This document shows positions 5,290 to 5,924 of a DNA stretch of 5,924 bases, in pieces; positions within the stretch are counted from its first letter, which is position 1; every line of letters begins with the position of its first letter. The notes under the pieces are model-generated. The model searched no databases and was not told the origin of the DNA. It worked only from the letters and a program-made list of their open reading frames with translations. Made by a program: the position numbers and the translations under genes. This DNA comes from Geobacteraceae bacterium (GTDB lineage: Bacteria; Desulfobacterota; Desulfuromonadia; Desulfuromonadales; Desulfuromonadaceae): the NCBI GenBank assembly GCA_020201305.1, contig JAIVHC010000192.1, positions 1 to 5,924 of the forward strand, read 5' to 3'.

Positions 5290-5317
5290 GTACCTTGTAC
5301 CTTGTACCTTGTACCTT
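5288..5317. repeat. Heptanucleotide tandem repeat, 4.3 copies
   Basis: TTGTACC is repeated four times without error from 5288 to 5315, plus two bases of a fifth unit. The first unit overlaps the last two T residues of the terminator; the last two bases are shared with the pta stop codon (TAA on the minus strand, 5318-5316). The repeat fills the whole gap between pta and the terminator. Each unit carries the palindrome GTAC. A related GGTACAGG occurs in the last codons of pta. Confidence 0.95.
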
Positions 5318-5924
5318 ATCCCTGTGCCTGTACCGCAGTAATTGCGGCTACATTCACAATATCGTCCACGCTGCAACCACGTGACAGGTCATTTACCGGC
5401 TTGGCCAGCCCCTGGATGATGGGGCCTACAGCCTCAGCACCAGCAACGCGCTCTACCAGCTTGTAGGCGATATTACCCGCATCCAGATCGGGGAATATCA
5501 GGGTGTTCGCCTGCCCGGCCACCTTGGATTCGGGGGCTTTTTTTGCTCCCACCTTGGGCAGCAGAGCCGCATCGGCCTGAAGTTCACCGTCTATCTGCAG
5601 TTCCGGCTGCATCTTCTGCGCAATACTCAGAGCCTCAAGCACCTTGTCCGCGTCGGAATGTTTGGCACTCCCCTTGGTGGAAAATGAAAGCATCCCTACC
5701 TTAGGCTCTACACCGAGAAAGCTCCGACAACTTCCCGCTGTGGCAATGGCAATCTCCGCGAGCGCCTGCGCTCCGGGATTGGGATTAACCGCACAGTCGG
5801 CAAACAGCAGAGTACCGTTCTCGCCAAAGTCGGGGTTCTTGGTTACCATCAGAAACACAGATGAAACCGTCTTCATCCCTTCGGCAGTACCTATCACCTG
5901 AAAAGCGGCGCGCAATACATCGCC
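5316..5924 (-). CDS. pta: Phosphate acetyltransferase, C-terminal part
   Basis: Partial: 202 codons plus stop are visible and the gene enters from the right edge. The first in-window residues GDVLRAAFQVIGTAEG are internal family sequence, so TTG or ATG triplets near the edge are not the start. Pta converts acetyl-CoA + phosphate to acetyl phosphate + CoA, the substrate for AckA. Visible PF01515 blocks (counting from the edge): TVSSVFLM, LFADCAVNPNP, PKVGMLSFSTKGSAKHSDADKV, GELQADAAL, ANTLIFPDLDAGNIAYKL, GPIIQGLAKPVNDLSRGCSVDDIV. S181, R182 and D188 here correspond to S309, R310 and D316 of the Methanosarcina enzyme, which act in CoA binding and catalysis. Whether an N-terminal regulatory (DRTGG/P-loop) extension exists cannot be seen. 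It lies convergent to ackA and is separated from it by the shared terminator and a 7-bp tandem repeat. Confidence 0.96.
   Translation of the reverse strand, partial: GDVLRAAFQVIGTAEGMKTVSSVFLMVTKNPDFGENGTLLFADCAVNPNPGAQALAEIAIATAGSCRSFLGVEPKVGMLSFSTKGSAKHSDADKVLEALSIAQKMQPELQIDGELQADAALLPKVGAKKAPESKVAGQANTLIFPDLDAGNIAYKLVERVAGAEAVGPIIQGLAKPVNDLSRGCSVDDIVNVAAITAVQAQG

Noticed and set aside
5316..5915. Treating the TTG at 5915 as the pta start codon
   Set aside because: The codons before it (GDV) continue the conserved Pta sequence to the window edge, so the gene is truncated by the window.
1..5924. Search for mobile elements, CRISPR arrays, toxin-antitoxin pairs, phage or defence genes
   Set aside because: None seen: all genes are housekeeping or core-family types and the repeats are local.

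Overview
The window looks like core chromosome from a Gram-negative anaerobe, most likely a Desulfobacterota sulfate reducer of the Desulfovibrionales type. This is an inference from gene content and protein style: an AckA/Pta acetate pathway, an MJ0042 zinc-ribbon/DUF3426 membrane protein of a kind common in that group, and a KamA-family radical SAM enzyme. No species can be named. I see no phage, IS, CRISPR, tRNA or rRNA.

Layout, left to right. (1) 1-302, minus: the N-terminal 100 codons of a retropepsin-like protease of the RimK-associated type (PF05618), cut by the left edge. (2) 303-548: a gap holding a strong minus-strand hairpin terminator. (3) 549-1619, minus: a KamA-family aminomutase with an intact [4Fe-4S] motif and PLP lysine, but without the lysine-binding aspartates and C-terminal zinc tail of true lysine 2,3-aminomutase. 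(4) 1620-1853: a divergent promoter region with a well-formed sigma-70 promoter facing right. (5) 1854-2357, plus: hpt, purine salvage. (6) 2476-3642, plus: zinc-ribbon/DUF3426 single-pass membrane protein, probably the last gene of an hpt transcription unit, followed by a terminator at 3649. (7) 3689-3964: an AT-rich, repeat-rich leader of about 275 bp. (8) 3965-5227, plus: complete ackA. (9) 5249-5289: a perfect bidirectional terminator, then a 7-bp tandem repeat running into the pta stop codon. (10) 5316-5924, minus: C-terminal 202 codons of pta, cut by the right edge.

AckA and Pta together convert acetyl-CoA to acetate with ATP formation (or the reverse). They sit tail to tail rather than in the usual co-directional operon, so each must have its own promoter. 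The ackA leader (palindrome, inverted repeat, duplicated pyrimidine tract) is the densest unexplained non-coding structure in the window.

I do not see a multi-gene novel system. The best leads are the altered substrate pocket of the KamA homologue, the structured ackA leader, the ackA/pta junction with its heptanucleotide repeat, and the truncated protease gene at the left edge.
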